A stretch of 20,788 nucleotides of DNA from contig CAZSTX010000039.1 of NCBI GenBank assembly GCA_964610025.1, positions 1-20,788 of the forward strand, given 5' to 3'. Positions 1-7,030 of this stretch are shown piece after piece. The translations under genes and the position numbers were made by a program. This stretch comes from UBA5266 sp964610025 (lineage in GTDB: Bacteria; Bacteroidota; Bacteroidia; Bacteroidales; WCHB1-69). The notes beneath the pieces were generated by a model. That model saw nothing but the letters and a program-made list of their open reading frames with translations, did no database searches and had not been told where the DNA came from. The number at the start of each line of letters is the position of its first letter. The first letter of the stretch is position 1.

Positions 1-52
1 CTTGGATTTAAAGTTTAGGAAACTTTCGTTCTATCCGTTGAACTATAGGGGC
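1..52 (-). tRNA. tRNA-Arg (anticodon CCT), 3' part cut by window edge
   Basis: Read on the minus strand from position 52, the acceptor strand GCCCCTA is followed by TA, a D-arm with stem GTTC/GAAC, and an anticodon arm with stem AAAGT/ACTTT around the seven-base loop TTCCTAA. The loop places CCT at positions 34-36, so the tRNA should read AGG (Arg). The variable region begins (AAATCCAAG) and the T-arm and 3' acceptor strand lie beyond position 1. Only the 5' half is therefore visible, and acceptor pairing cannot be verified. Confidence 0.85.
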
Positions 53-427
53 AAAAATGCAAACACTGCGTGCAAAAATACATTTTTTTTGGATACCAAT
101 CCGATAAAATTACAAACGAGAACGCATTCAATAAAAATTTTGCTATGAGACTTAATAATACATACTTAAAAAAACGAATAGCAATAAGAAGTAGTAAATT
201 TAATAAGCCTAAAATCTGTATTAATTATTCTCTGTTACAAAGATAATTTGAAATTTTAAGACTACGCATTAGAAAAACATCGAGCTTTTGACATATATAT
301 CAAGTTCTTATAATTGTTTTTTTTTAATACATAATATAGAATAAAACGCAAGCAAAGAAGAAAAGATGGCGAATATACGTTTTTTTTTTCTTCTTCGTTA
401 CTAAATTACATACTTATATGTTCTTAA
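53..427. other. A+T-rich spacer between tRNA-Arg and the Omp85 gene
   Basis: No open frame of coding character is seen in these 375 bp. The stretch holds the tRNA promoter candidate, a second minus-strand TATCTTTG (245-238) without a TTG at the right spacing, a CGCATTAGAAAAA motif (265-277) that recurs at 5088-5100, and an A/T-only inverted repeat AAGAAGAAAA / TTTTCTTCTT (355-364 / 386-395) just ahead of the Omp85 gene. No clear TAnnTTTG element is seen on the plus strand for that gene. Confidence 0.6.
73..99 (-). promoter_or_regulatory. Bacteroidota-type promoter for tRNA-Arg
   Basis: On the minus strand a TATTTTTG element (80-73) matches TAnnTTTG, and a TTG lies 16 nt upstream (99-97). The predicted start would be about 15 nt before the tRNA. 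The spacing is slightly short for the usual 17-23, so this is likely but not certain. Confidence 0.5.
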
Positions 428-2152
428 ATGAAAAAATATCTTCTTTTTCTTTTACTATCAATATACTCCATTTCTAGCTTTGCTCAATATAAATTAATAT
501 TACAATACGATAGTCCTACTACCGAAGTAAAAAATTTATTATCAAAAATAAAAATAAAAAAAAACTATTCATCAGTAAATGCAATTGAAAAAGATTTAAG
601 CAAAATGCGTGATTTTTTTTTTCAACATTATTACACTGCGTTTTCTATTGATACCCTTATGCGTGATTCATTTACTTACACAGCTTATTTATTTTTCGGA
701 AATCCTTTTATTATCAACAATATAACAATAGAAGGGCTTGATAAAAACAGTATAAACGGACTAAAACAACCAGCAACACCACTTAACATACAAAATGTAT
801 TAAAATATGCCGAAAATATTATTCAGCACTTAGAAAACAATGGCTATCCGTTTTCTGCTGTTACAATTTCTTATGTAGAAGAAGATTCCTCGCATATAAA
901 TGCCATTTTAAATGTAGAACAAAACAACCATATTGTATGGGATAGTATTATTATAAAAGGGAATGCTAAACTCTCTAAAAATTTTCTCTATAGCTTTTTC
1001 AATATCAAAGCAGGAAAAGATTATGAAGAAAAAACAGCAAGACAAATCCCCGATTTAATTCAAGAATTACCCTATGTTGTAGAAACACATCCTGCAAGTT
1101 TTTCTTTTGGAAAAGACAAAGCCGCTTTATACCTTTACCTTGACAAAAAAAATACCAATCAATTTGATGGTTTTATAGGAATAATACCCGTTAACGACAA
1201 ATCAGGGAAAACGCTGATTACTGGAAATCTCAACCTGCTATTAAACAACACTATGACTTTAGGAGAAAGTATTTCCTTGCAATGGAAAAATCCCGACAAA
1301 TTATCGCAAGACTTAAATATAGCACTTACTTTTCCTTATTTATTCCGCACTCAATTTGGGTTAAATTTCGATTTTCACTTACAAAAAAAAGATACGAGTT
1401 ATTTGTATATTAATTTTTCTCCGGCTTTGCAATATTATTTTAAAGGGAGCAATTACCTCGCCTTTTACTACCGCTACAACAACGCCCGCCTAATTGCCAC
1501 TCAACATTTGCAATATGCCATTGCACTCCCCGAACAGATAGATTTCGATTTACATCTCTATGGATTAGAATTTTTATACCGTAAATTAGATTATATTTTT
1601 AATCCTCGCAGAGGCTATTCATTGCTTTCTTCTGTTGCCATCGGGAGACGTAATATCATCGTCAACAATAACATACCAAAAGAGTTATATACAAATATCG
1701 CACAAAACACCTTTCACGTCAAAAGCATGGGAAGCGTCTCTTTTTATCTTCCTATAAAAAAGCGTTGGACATGGCTGAATCGTTTAGAAGGTGCTTATAT
1801 GCATGGAAAAAATTTATTTGAAAATGAATTATTTCGTATTGGAGGATTGAATACTTTACGCGGTTTTATCGAACAATCTATTTACGCATCTTCCTATGCT
1901 CTGCTCACAACAGAAATTCGTTTTCTCTTTACTAAAAACTCATTCATCAACGTTTTTCTTGATGCCGGATGGTACGAAAAAAAATACGAAGGTGCTTATT
2001 TGCATGACTTTCCTTTCGGATTTGGGTTGGGAACTGCTTTTGATAGCAAAGTTGGTATTTTCTCCATAAATTATGCTTTAGGAAGGCAAATGGACAATCC
2101 TATCCGCTTCAAAACAGGCGTACTTAGTTTTGGATATATTGCTGTTTTTTAA
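428..2152 (+). CDS. Omp85-family outer membrane protein (BamA/TamA-like)
   Basis: The product is 574 residues with an N-terminal Sec signal peptide (about residues 1-19, a hydrophobic run ending SSFA). Residues of about 60-240 look like two POTRA repeats (for example FIINNITIEGLD and IVWDSIIIKGNAKL, the typical beta-strand openings of POTRA units). The rest is a 16-strand-type barrel of alternating aromatic strands, ending in GYIAVF with a C-terminal aromatic residue. The family hallmark is GGLNTLRGF at 472-480, where R478 is the conserved arginine of the loop-6 (V)RGF motif. The family inserts or exports proteins through the outer membrane. Full BamA is about 800 residues with five POTRAs, so this shorter form is more like the TamA/accessory Bacteroidota paralogues; its substrate cannot be told. 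It stands alone and ends at a shared terminator. Confidence 0.85.
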   Translation: MKKYLLFLLLSIYSISSFAQYKLILQYDSPTTEVKNLLSKIKIKKNYSSVNAIEKDLSKMRDFFFQHYYTAFSIDTLMRDSFTYTAYLFFGNPFIINNITIEGLDKNSINGLKQPATPLNIQNVLKYAENIIQHLENNGYPFSAVTISYVEEDSSHINAILNVEQNNHIVWDSIIIKGNAKLSKNFLYSFFNIKAGKDYEEKTARQIPDLIQELPYVVETHPASFSFGKDKAALYLYLDKKNTNQFDGFIGIIPVNDKSGKTLITGNLNLLLNNTMTLGESISLQWKNPDKLSQDLNIALTFPYLFRTQFGLNFDFHLQKKDTSYLYINFSPALQYYFKGSNYLAFYYRYNNARLIATQHLQYAIALPEQIDFDLHLYGLEFLYRKLDYIFNPRRGYSLLSSVAIGRRNIIVNNNIPKELYTNIAQNTFHVKSMGSVSFYLPIKKRWTWLNRLEGAYMHGKNLFENELFRIGGLNTLRGFIEQSIYASSYALLTTEIRFLFTKNSFINVFLDAGWYEKKYEGAYLHDFPFGFGLGTAFDSKVGIFSINYALGRQMDNPIRFKTGVLSFGYIAVF

Positions 2153-2159
2153 AAAAAAG

Positions 2160-2185
2160 AGGCTGTCTTTTTTTTTAGACAGCCT
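2160..2185. terminator. Bidirectional intrinsic terminator between convergent genes
   Basis: A perfect 9-bp stem, AGGCTGTCT (2160-2168) with AGACAGCCT (2177-2185), encloses an 8-T loop. It is preceded by an A-run (2149-2158) and followed by a T-rich tract, so it can end both the plus-strand Omp85 gene and the minus-strand lipoprotein gene. Confidence 0.85.
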
Positions 2186-2214
2186 TCTTTTATTTTATAC
2201 AAAAAACTCAGTGC

Positions 2215-2541
2215 TTATTCAAGCTCAAGATTTAAGTCTTTGTCTTCATTTGCAGCCAATGTAAATGTTTTAAAAGCTGAATATTCTTGGTCTTCATCTT
2301 CATAAAACGCTGAAATATCATAAGATACTCCCGTAGCTAAATCTGAAAACTCATAATAGCCATCGGCACCAGAATACGTTGTATGTAAAGTCGAAGACTC
2401 GCCTTCATAAAATATTTCTACTTCTACTCCCGAAACACCTTCGTCGTCTAAAGTTACATACCCTCCAACACTGCCGTATTCACTACACGAAACAAATAAT
2501 AACAATAAAAATCCGCTGATAATTAAATTAAGTTTTTTCAT
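2215..2541 (-). CDS. Small lipoprotein with a carboxypeptidase-regulatory/CnaB-like beta-sandwich
   Basis: The product is 108 residues. A signal peptide with lipobox LFVSC gives a lipidated cysteine at C19. The mature part has the pattern G-G-Y-V-T-L-D-D-E-G-V-S-G-V-E-V, followed by a D-G-Y-Y-E-F strand and L-A-T-G-V-S-Y-D-I, which is the strand layout of carboxypeptidase regulatory-like (CnaB/transthyretin-type) domains. It is very acidic (tail NEDKDLNLELE). One such domain fills the whole mature protein, so it is probably a small periplasmic or surface lipoprotein with a structural or binding role. No enzyme motif is present. The start is supported by a promoter-like element about 40 bp upstream. 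Function is unknown. Confidence 0.8.
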   Translation of the reverse strand: MKKLNLIISGFLLLLFVSCSEYGSVGGYVTLDDEGVSGVEVEIFYEGESSTLHTTYSGADGYYEFSDLATGVSYDISAFYEDEDQEYSAFKTFTLAANEDKDLNLELE

Positions 2542-2583
2542 AATATCCTTATTAAGTTAATAAATAATAATGTTTACCTTTTG

Positions 2584-2610
2584 CAAAAGTAGTAAAAAAA
2601 CACATAACAA
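2584..2610 (-). promoter_or_regulatory. Promoter candidate for the small lipoprotein gene
   Basis: Minus-strand TACTTTTG (2591-2584) matches TAnnTTTG with TTG 16 nt upstream (2610-2608). The predicted start lies about 35 nt before the ATG at 2541. Spacing is identical to that in front of tRNA-Arg. Confidence 0.5.
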
Positions 2611-2768
2611 TCGCATTTTTATTATATTTTTTAGTTTTTTTATTAATTTACTGTTATTGCAAGCTCTTTTGTTTGCCATAAATATAAAGAAAGAAAGCTG
2701 ATTAAGCATATTTTTACTTAAGAAAACTATCTACAACTACAATTCAACATTAAATAAACATCTATCAA

Positions 2769-4811
2769 TCAACGATTCATCTTTTCTACTGCTTCAGAAG
2801 TGGCTTTTAAAATCGGTTCAACAGAAAGTTTACTTCCTACGGCTCTTTGCATCCATGTCTGAGGGATTAATTTGCCCATGGCAAAAATGCGTTCTACTTC
2901 TTTGCCTATAATTTTGCCTTTAAAATACTCTTCCAATTGGAATTGAATAAGATGCCCTATTGGATAAGCCGATAAATACAAAGGTGCATCTATCATATGA
3001 GAATAAATGGCAAGAATAGGTTCATCTTTTTGTCCGAAAACAGGTGCATAATAAGTATTCCAAACTTCTTTTGCAATAGCAATAACATTAATTTTCAATT
3101 CTTCTGCTGTGGCATCGGGATGCTCATACATCCATTGCCATACTTTCATATCGACTAACGATACTCCCATGATTTCGTAACAACCCCAAAATATATCAAG
3201 TGTATTCAAATAATGTTCATTATCGTCTCTCTTACCCATACCTAATAGTTCTAAATCACGTTGTTGAAATACAAATGCCAATGCTTCTGTAAAAGCCGTA
3301 TTTGGCACTCCAGACAAAAAATAATTGGGAACATTGTGTAAAGAAATAGTTTGTTCCACATTATGTCCAAATTCATGTATTCCAATATTATATCCTTTAT
3401 AATCCATTCCTTTTTCTCCAATGCGTGTACGTAGCATGGCTTTATCACTTTTCATTTTAGATTCCCACGCATGCCCGGCTCCCACAGAAGCATCTACATC
3501 GACATGTTGGCAAATAAACTGCGCTTTTTCTTGTGAAAATCCCATTTTTATCAGCATCTGTGGCAAATCAGCAACAAAAGCTTCTTTAGTCGGATATTTA
3601 GACATTACTTTTTTGTCTAATTCAACAGGATGAATAGCACTACGATTTTTAAAACCGTCGTACCAAATGTCGTAAGGCTGTAGCTCACGCCCCAATCGTT
3701 GTTGAACCAATGCTGCCACTGCTTTAACTTGTGGCGAAGCAACTAAGTCTTTAAACAAAGTTTCGACTTCTTTTTGAGATATTTCAAATTCTTCATCAAA
3801 CTTACGAGAAATATAAGTTTGAAAATAAGGATAATATGGGTCTGCTTTTTTCATAGCTTTAAAATTATCCAATAAATATTGGTAACGGATGTTTTCTTCT
3901 GGATTTATTTTTTGTTCTTTATTGTTTTTATATATTTTATTTAAAAATGGATTCCATGTACAATCTTCTTTATTGATTACTTCTTTTGGTATAGTTTGAT
4001 AAACAATGTGTTTCATTACTTCATAAATCATTTTTTGTTTTTTCAACCCTTGATTTTTATCAGCATAATTCGACTTCAACTCATCGCGTAAGCCCCAATG
4101 AGTAATTAAAATCATTTCTTTTGGGAACAAAAATTTCTTTTGATTATCAATCAGTAGTCCCATATAAATATTATAGTTAGCAATATAATTATCTGAAGCA
4201 GCTGTAGCATTGTTAATTCCTTGAAGATAAATTGCGGGGATACGAGCTGTAAAGATATCTCCCAAACGAGCATAGCCCCATTCGTTGTCTGTCCATTTTT
4301 CAGAAAAATATGCTTTTTCTTTCAAAGAATAAAAAGGAAAATTTAAAGCGATAATAAAAGCTATTTTATTGATAAACATATCTTCATTAAAATGAGCTAA
4401 GCCATCATAAGCTCCAAACAATTCGTCGATATTCATTTTTTCATAACCAACTACATGCAAAGGACGTAGCAACTCAATGCTGATGCGATTATTATGGCCA
4501 AAAATTGTTTCGAAATGAGAACAAATACGTTGAAACAATTTTTCTTTTTCTTCTTTATCTTTACAAAAATAAGTCATGCAAAAAGATTGAAAGTCTTTTT
4601 CTGCACCATCTTCTTTTTGCCACAAATTGGCAGTCTGTTCTACGCCTTTGACGACTAACTCTTTACTCAAACTTGTCTGTTTAAGAATAGCTGTTATGGT
4701 TGCTTCTATAGTCATGGTATCAATGCTTTTTTTTATTTCTATTTGATTTTTTTTTGGAGAACATGCACTTAATGCAATAAGAAAAATAAAAGGGATAAAA
4801 TGTATTTTCAT
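2769..4811 (-). CDS. Zinc metallopeptidase lipoprotein of gluzincin type (M3-like)
   Basis: The product is 680 residues with a lipoprotein signal peptide (IALSAC, lipid-bearing C17). The zinc motif is HEFGH at 479-483, within GIHEFGHNVEQ. A candidate third ligand, E509 in TEALAF, lies 26 residues after H483, close to the spacing of M3/M2 gluzincins. Helical segments dominate and the C-terminal part contains DAPLYLSAYPIGHLIQF (H620), reminiscent of substrate-binding residues after the zinc site in M3-type oligopeptidases. The likely role is peptide cleavage in the periplasm or at the cell surface. The motif is HEXXH rather than the HEXXGH of dipeptidyl peptidase III. Overall sequence is not close to any textbook M3 enzyme, so the family name is tentative. 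It lies 60 nt downstream of tRNA-Gly on the same strand, with no separate TAnnTTTG promoter seen between them. Confidence 0.7.
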   Translation of the reverse strand: MKIHFIPFIFLIALSACSPKKNQIEIKKSIDTMTIEATITAILKQTSLSKELVVKGVEQTANLWQKEDGAEKDFQSFCMTYFCKDKEEKEKLFQRICSHFETIFGHNNRISIELLRPLHVVGYEKMNIDELFGAYDGLAHFNEDMFINKIAFIIALNFPFYSLKEKAYFSEKWTDNEWGYARLGDIFTARIPAIYLQGINNATAASDNYIANYNIYMGLLIDNQKKFLFPKEMILITHWGLRDELKSNYADKNQGLKKQKMIYEVMKHIVYQTIPKEVINKEDCTWNPFLNKIYKNNKEQKINPEENIRYQYLLDNFKAMKKADPYYPYFQTYISRKFDEEFEISQKEVETLFKDLVASPQVKAVAALVQQRLGRELQPYDIWYDGFKNRSAIHPVELDKKVMSKYPTKEAFVADLPQMLIKMGFSQEKAQFICQHVDVDASVGAGHAWESKMKSDKAMLRTRIGEKGMDYKGYNIGIHEFGHNVEQTISLHNVPNYFLSGVPNTAFTEALAFVFQQRDLELLGMGKRDDNEHYLNTLDIFWGCYEIMGVSLVDMKVWQWMYEHPDATAEELKINVIAIAKEVWNTYYAPVFGQKDEPILAIYSHMIDAPLYLSAYPIGHLIQFQLEEYFKGKIIGKEVERIFAMGKLIPQTWMQRAVGSKLSVEPILKATSEAVEKMNR

Positions 4812-4871
4812 AATATAAAACGATATGTAAGGATTAATATATTCGTAGTAATACGCTGGGTTTCAATTTGA

Positions 4872-4943
4872 GCGGAAAACGGGATTCGAACCCGCGACCC
4901 TTGGCTTGGGAAGCCAATGCTCTACCAGCTGAGCTATTTCCGC
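4872..4943 (-). tRNA. tRNA-Gly (anticodon CCC)
   Basis: The 72-nt cloverleaf folds fully on the minus strand: acceptor GCGGAAA/TTTCCGC, D-stem GCTC/GAGC, anticodon stem TTGGC/GCCAA around loop TTCCCAA, and T-arm GCGGG/CCCGT around TTCGAAT with one G-T pair. The anticodon CCC reads GGG (Gly). CCA is not encoded. Confidence 0.95.
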
Positions 4944-5283
4944 ATACCGCAAAAATAATAAAAAAAACAATTATTAACCGACAAAACTTAATTTTTGCCG
5001 ATATTTCTTTGTTATTTCCTGATGTTTGTATTATTATAAATCTATTTGTTGTTTTCAAAAAACCTCGCCCCTACTTAACTCATATTTCGCATTAGAAAAA
5101 ATTTTAATTAAAAAAAATCCTAATGCGTAATTTGGAATAACCAAATATTGATTATAAAGGAATTAACTCTGCACTAAGATTAAAGGGTAAAAGTCAGAAG
5201 CAATAATGTTAATTTATTAATTTCAGTAATACTATCTAATGAATTTCTAACGTTACTATTTAAGTTTTAATGAGAAAAAGGAT
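4944..5283. other. Intergenic spacer with an inverted CGCATTAG pair
   Basis: No gene is seen. The spacer holds the possible tRNA-Gly -7 element and an 8-bp inverted repeat CGCATTAG (5088-5095) / CTAATGCG (5120-5127) around a 24-nt A/T loop. The left arm with its A-run (CGCATTAGAAAAA) is identical to 265-277. Just before the next gene is an AAAAAGGAT stretch that could act as a weak ribosome binding site. Confidence 0.5.
4950..4957 (-). promoter_or_regulatory. Possible -7 element for tRNA-Gly
   Basis: Minus-strand TATTTTTG (4957-4950) lies only 6 nt ahead of the mature tRNA 5' end, which would imply an almost leaderless precursor. The nearest TTG boxes are 10 or 24 nt upstream, outside the usual spacing, so support is weak. 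Confidence 0.3.
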
Positions 5284-6003
5284 ATGCTAAAAATAATAAA
5301 CGACCAATACAATGGAGTAATCATTGACAATTCCACACTTCCCAACAATAAAGAAGATTTCCAAAAAAGCATAAAACAGCTTATCGCATCTTTAAATAAT
5401 AAAAATTTAATTTGGATTAAAATTCCTATCGAAAAATCTGATTTTATTCCAATACTTACCCATCTCAATTTTGAATTTCATCATTGTGACGAAAATAACA
5501 TTATGTTGATAAAAAAAATAGCAACCTATGCTACTGTTCCTACTAGTAAAAATTACATTGTAGGTGTTGGAGCTATTGTGTTTAACAAATCACAACTTTT
5601 AGTGATAAAGGATAGAATTTCAAGTTTTTACAAACTGCCAGGTGGGCATATTGAAAAAAAAGAATCATTAAAAAATGCTATTAAAAGAGAAGTACATGAA
5701 GAAACAGGAATCCCCATCGAATTATCTTCTATTGTTGCTATTGGTCATTTTCAACACGGTCAGTTTGGAGAAGCTAGTCTGCATATAGTATGCACTGCTC
5801 AAGCATTATCACACACTATTAAAATCAATGACACATTGGAAATAATAGAAGCAAAATGGATGGAAATTTCCGATTTTCTAAACTCCAAAGATGTAAGTGA
5901 TTACAATAAAAGCATTGTTAGTTCAACTATTAATAATAAAGACTTAAAGCTACAAGAACAACAAGTTAAATTAAGATTTGCAGGAAGTGAAGTGTTTTTT
6001 TAA
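5284..6003 (+). CDS. Nudix hydrolase with N-terminal pre-Nudix domain (NUDT6/plant NUDT-like)
   Basis: The product is 239 residues. A full Nudix box GX5EX7REUXEEXGU spans 121-143 (G121, E127, R135-E136, E139-E140, G142), so metal-dependent hydrolysis of a nucleoside diphosphate linked to another group is expected. Residues of about 1-85 form a separate domain with the WIKIPIEKSDFIPILTHLNF stretch and a following HH pair, matching the pre-Nudix region known from human NUDT6 and plant NUDX2/5/6/7/8 proteins. The Nudix fold then opens with VGVGAIVFNKSQLLVIKDR, also as in that group. Substrates of this subgroup differ (ADP-ribose, NADH, CoA types) and cannot be chosen from sequence. It is followed after 31 bp by asd, possibly in one transcript. 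Confidence 0.85.
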   Translation: MLKIINDQYNGVIIDNSTLPNNKEDFQKSIKQLIASLNNKNLIWIKIPIEKSDFIPILTHLNFEFHHCDENNIMLIKKIATYATVPTSKNYIVGVGAIVFNKSQLLVIKDRISSFYKLPGGHIEKKESLKNAIKREVHEETGIPIELSSIVAIGHFQHGQFGEASLHIVCTAQALSHTIKINDTLEIIEAKWMEISDFLNSKDVSDYNKSIVSSTINNKDLKLQEQQVKLRFAGSEVFF

Positions 6004-6012
6004 TTTTTTATA

Positions 6013-6020
6013 TATTTTTG
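6013..6020 (+). promoter_or_regulatory. -7 element in front of asd
   Basis: TATTTTTG matches TAnnTTTG and is followed by CA, 14 bp before the asd ATG. No TTG lies at a good distance upstream (nearest is 32 nt away). asd may have its own weak promoter or be read through from the Nudix gene. Confidence 0.3.
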
Positions 6021-6034
6021 CAAAAAAATAACAT

Positions 6035-7027
6035 ATGAAAATAGCAATAATTGGTGTTACAGGTTTAGTAGGAGGTGTTATATTAAAAGTATTAGAAGAA
6101 TACAACATGACCAATTGTTCTTTACTTCCAGTAGCTTCAGCACGTTCGGTAGGTAAAAACATCGTTTTCAACAATCGTTCATACAACATTATATCTATAG
6201 AAGAAGCATTAGCGGCAAATCCTTCTATTGCCATTTTCTCTGCTGGCAGCAGTATATCGTTAAGCTATGCCCCTTTATTTGCTAAAAAAGGCACATATGT
6301 TATTGATAATTCATCGGCATGGCGCATGCATGCTGACATTCCATTAATAGTTCCCGAAATAAACGCTTCTCTCTTAAAATCTTCTAATAAAATTATTGCT
6401 AATCCTAACTGTTCGACTATTCAACTTGTAATGGCATTACATCCTTTACATCAATTATTTACTATCAAACGTGTGGTGGTTTCAACTTATCAATCGGTAA
6501 CTGGAACAGGCATGAGAGCAGTAGAACAATTAATGCATGAACGCAAACAAATAAATTATGATAAAGTATATCCCTACCCTATCGATTTAAATGTTTTACC
6601 TCATGGAGGAGTTTTTGAAGAAAATGGTTACACTTCAGAAGAAATGAAATTACTCAACGAAACACGCAAAATACTGTCAGACGACACTATAGAATTGACT
6701 GCAACTGTTGTACGTGTGCCTATTAAAGGAGGGCATTGTGAGTCGGTGAATATTGAGTTTGAAAAATATTTTAATTTGACTGATATTTACGATGCTTTAG
6801 AAAAAATGCCAGGCGTTAGCATTATCGACAATCCATATGCAAACCAATACCCTATGCCTTTATATGCAGAAGGGAAAAACGAAGTATTTGTTGGGCGTAT
6901 TCGTCGTGATTTTTCGAGAGAAAATAGTTTAAATATTTGGATAGTAGCCGATAATTTACGAAAAGGAGCAGCTGCCAATGCTATTCAAATAGCACATTAT
7001 TTGATTGAAAAGAATTGGGTAAAATAA
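6035..7027 (+). CDS. asd: Aspartate-semialdehyde dehydrogenase
   Basis: The product is 330 residues, the usual length. It reduces L-aspartyl-4-phosphate to aspartate semialdehyde with NADPH, the branch point to lysine/diaminopimelate, threonine and methionine, in the cytoplasm. The N-terminal nucleotide-binding loop is GVTGLVG (7-13). The catalytic cysteine is C126 in NPNCST, and the acid/base histidine is H234 in GGHCES. The glycine-rich STYQSVTGTGMRA segment and the C-terminal VGRIRRD are also conserved. The start directly follows a TAnnTTTG element. The stop lies only 3 bp from the end of rpoN on the opposite strand. Confidence 0.95.
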   Translation: MKIAIIGVTGLVGGVILKVLEEYNMTNCSLLPVASARSVGKNIVFNNRSYNIISIEEALAANPSIAIFSAGSSISLSYAPLFAKKGTYVIDNSSAWRMHADIPLIVPEINASLLKSSNKIIANPNCSTIQLVMALHPLHQLFTIKRVVVSTYQSVTGTGMRAVEQLMHERKQINYDKVYPYPIDLNVLPHGGVFEENGYTSEEMKLLNETRKILSDDTIELTATVVRVPIKGGHCESVNIEFEKYFNLTDIYDALEKMPGVSIIDNPYANQYPMPLYAEGKNEVFVGRIRRDFSRENSLNIWIVADNLRKGAAANAIQIAHYLIEKNWVK

Positions 7028-7030
7028 AAT

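Noticed and set aside
3251..3633. Short frames inside the metallopeptidase gene
   Set aside because: They are antisense or out-of-frame shadows of a well-supported gene.
2769..4811. Dipeptidyl peptidase III (M49)
   Set aside because: M49 requires HEXXGH; this protein has HEFGH, with the next glutamate at M3/M2-like spacing.
4834..5095. Two short open frames on opposite strands across the tRNA-Gly gene
   Set aside because: Both run through the tRNA, with peptide sequence that is simply translated tRNA, and show no coding features.
5088..5127. Intrinsic terminator
   Set aside because: The stem is only 8 bp with a 24-nt loop, has no T-run after it, and lies downstream of no gene on the plus strand.
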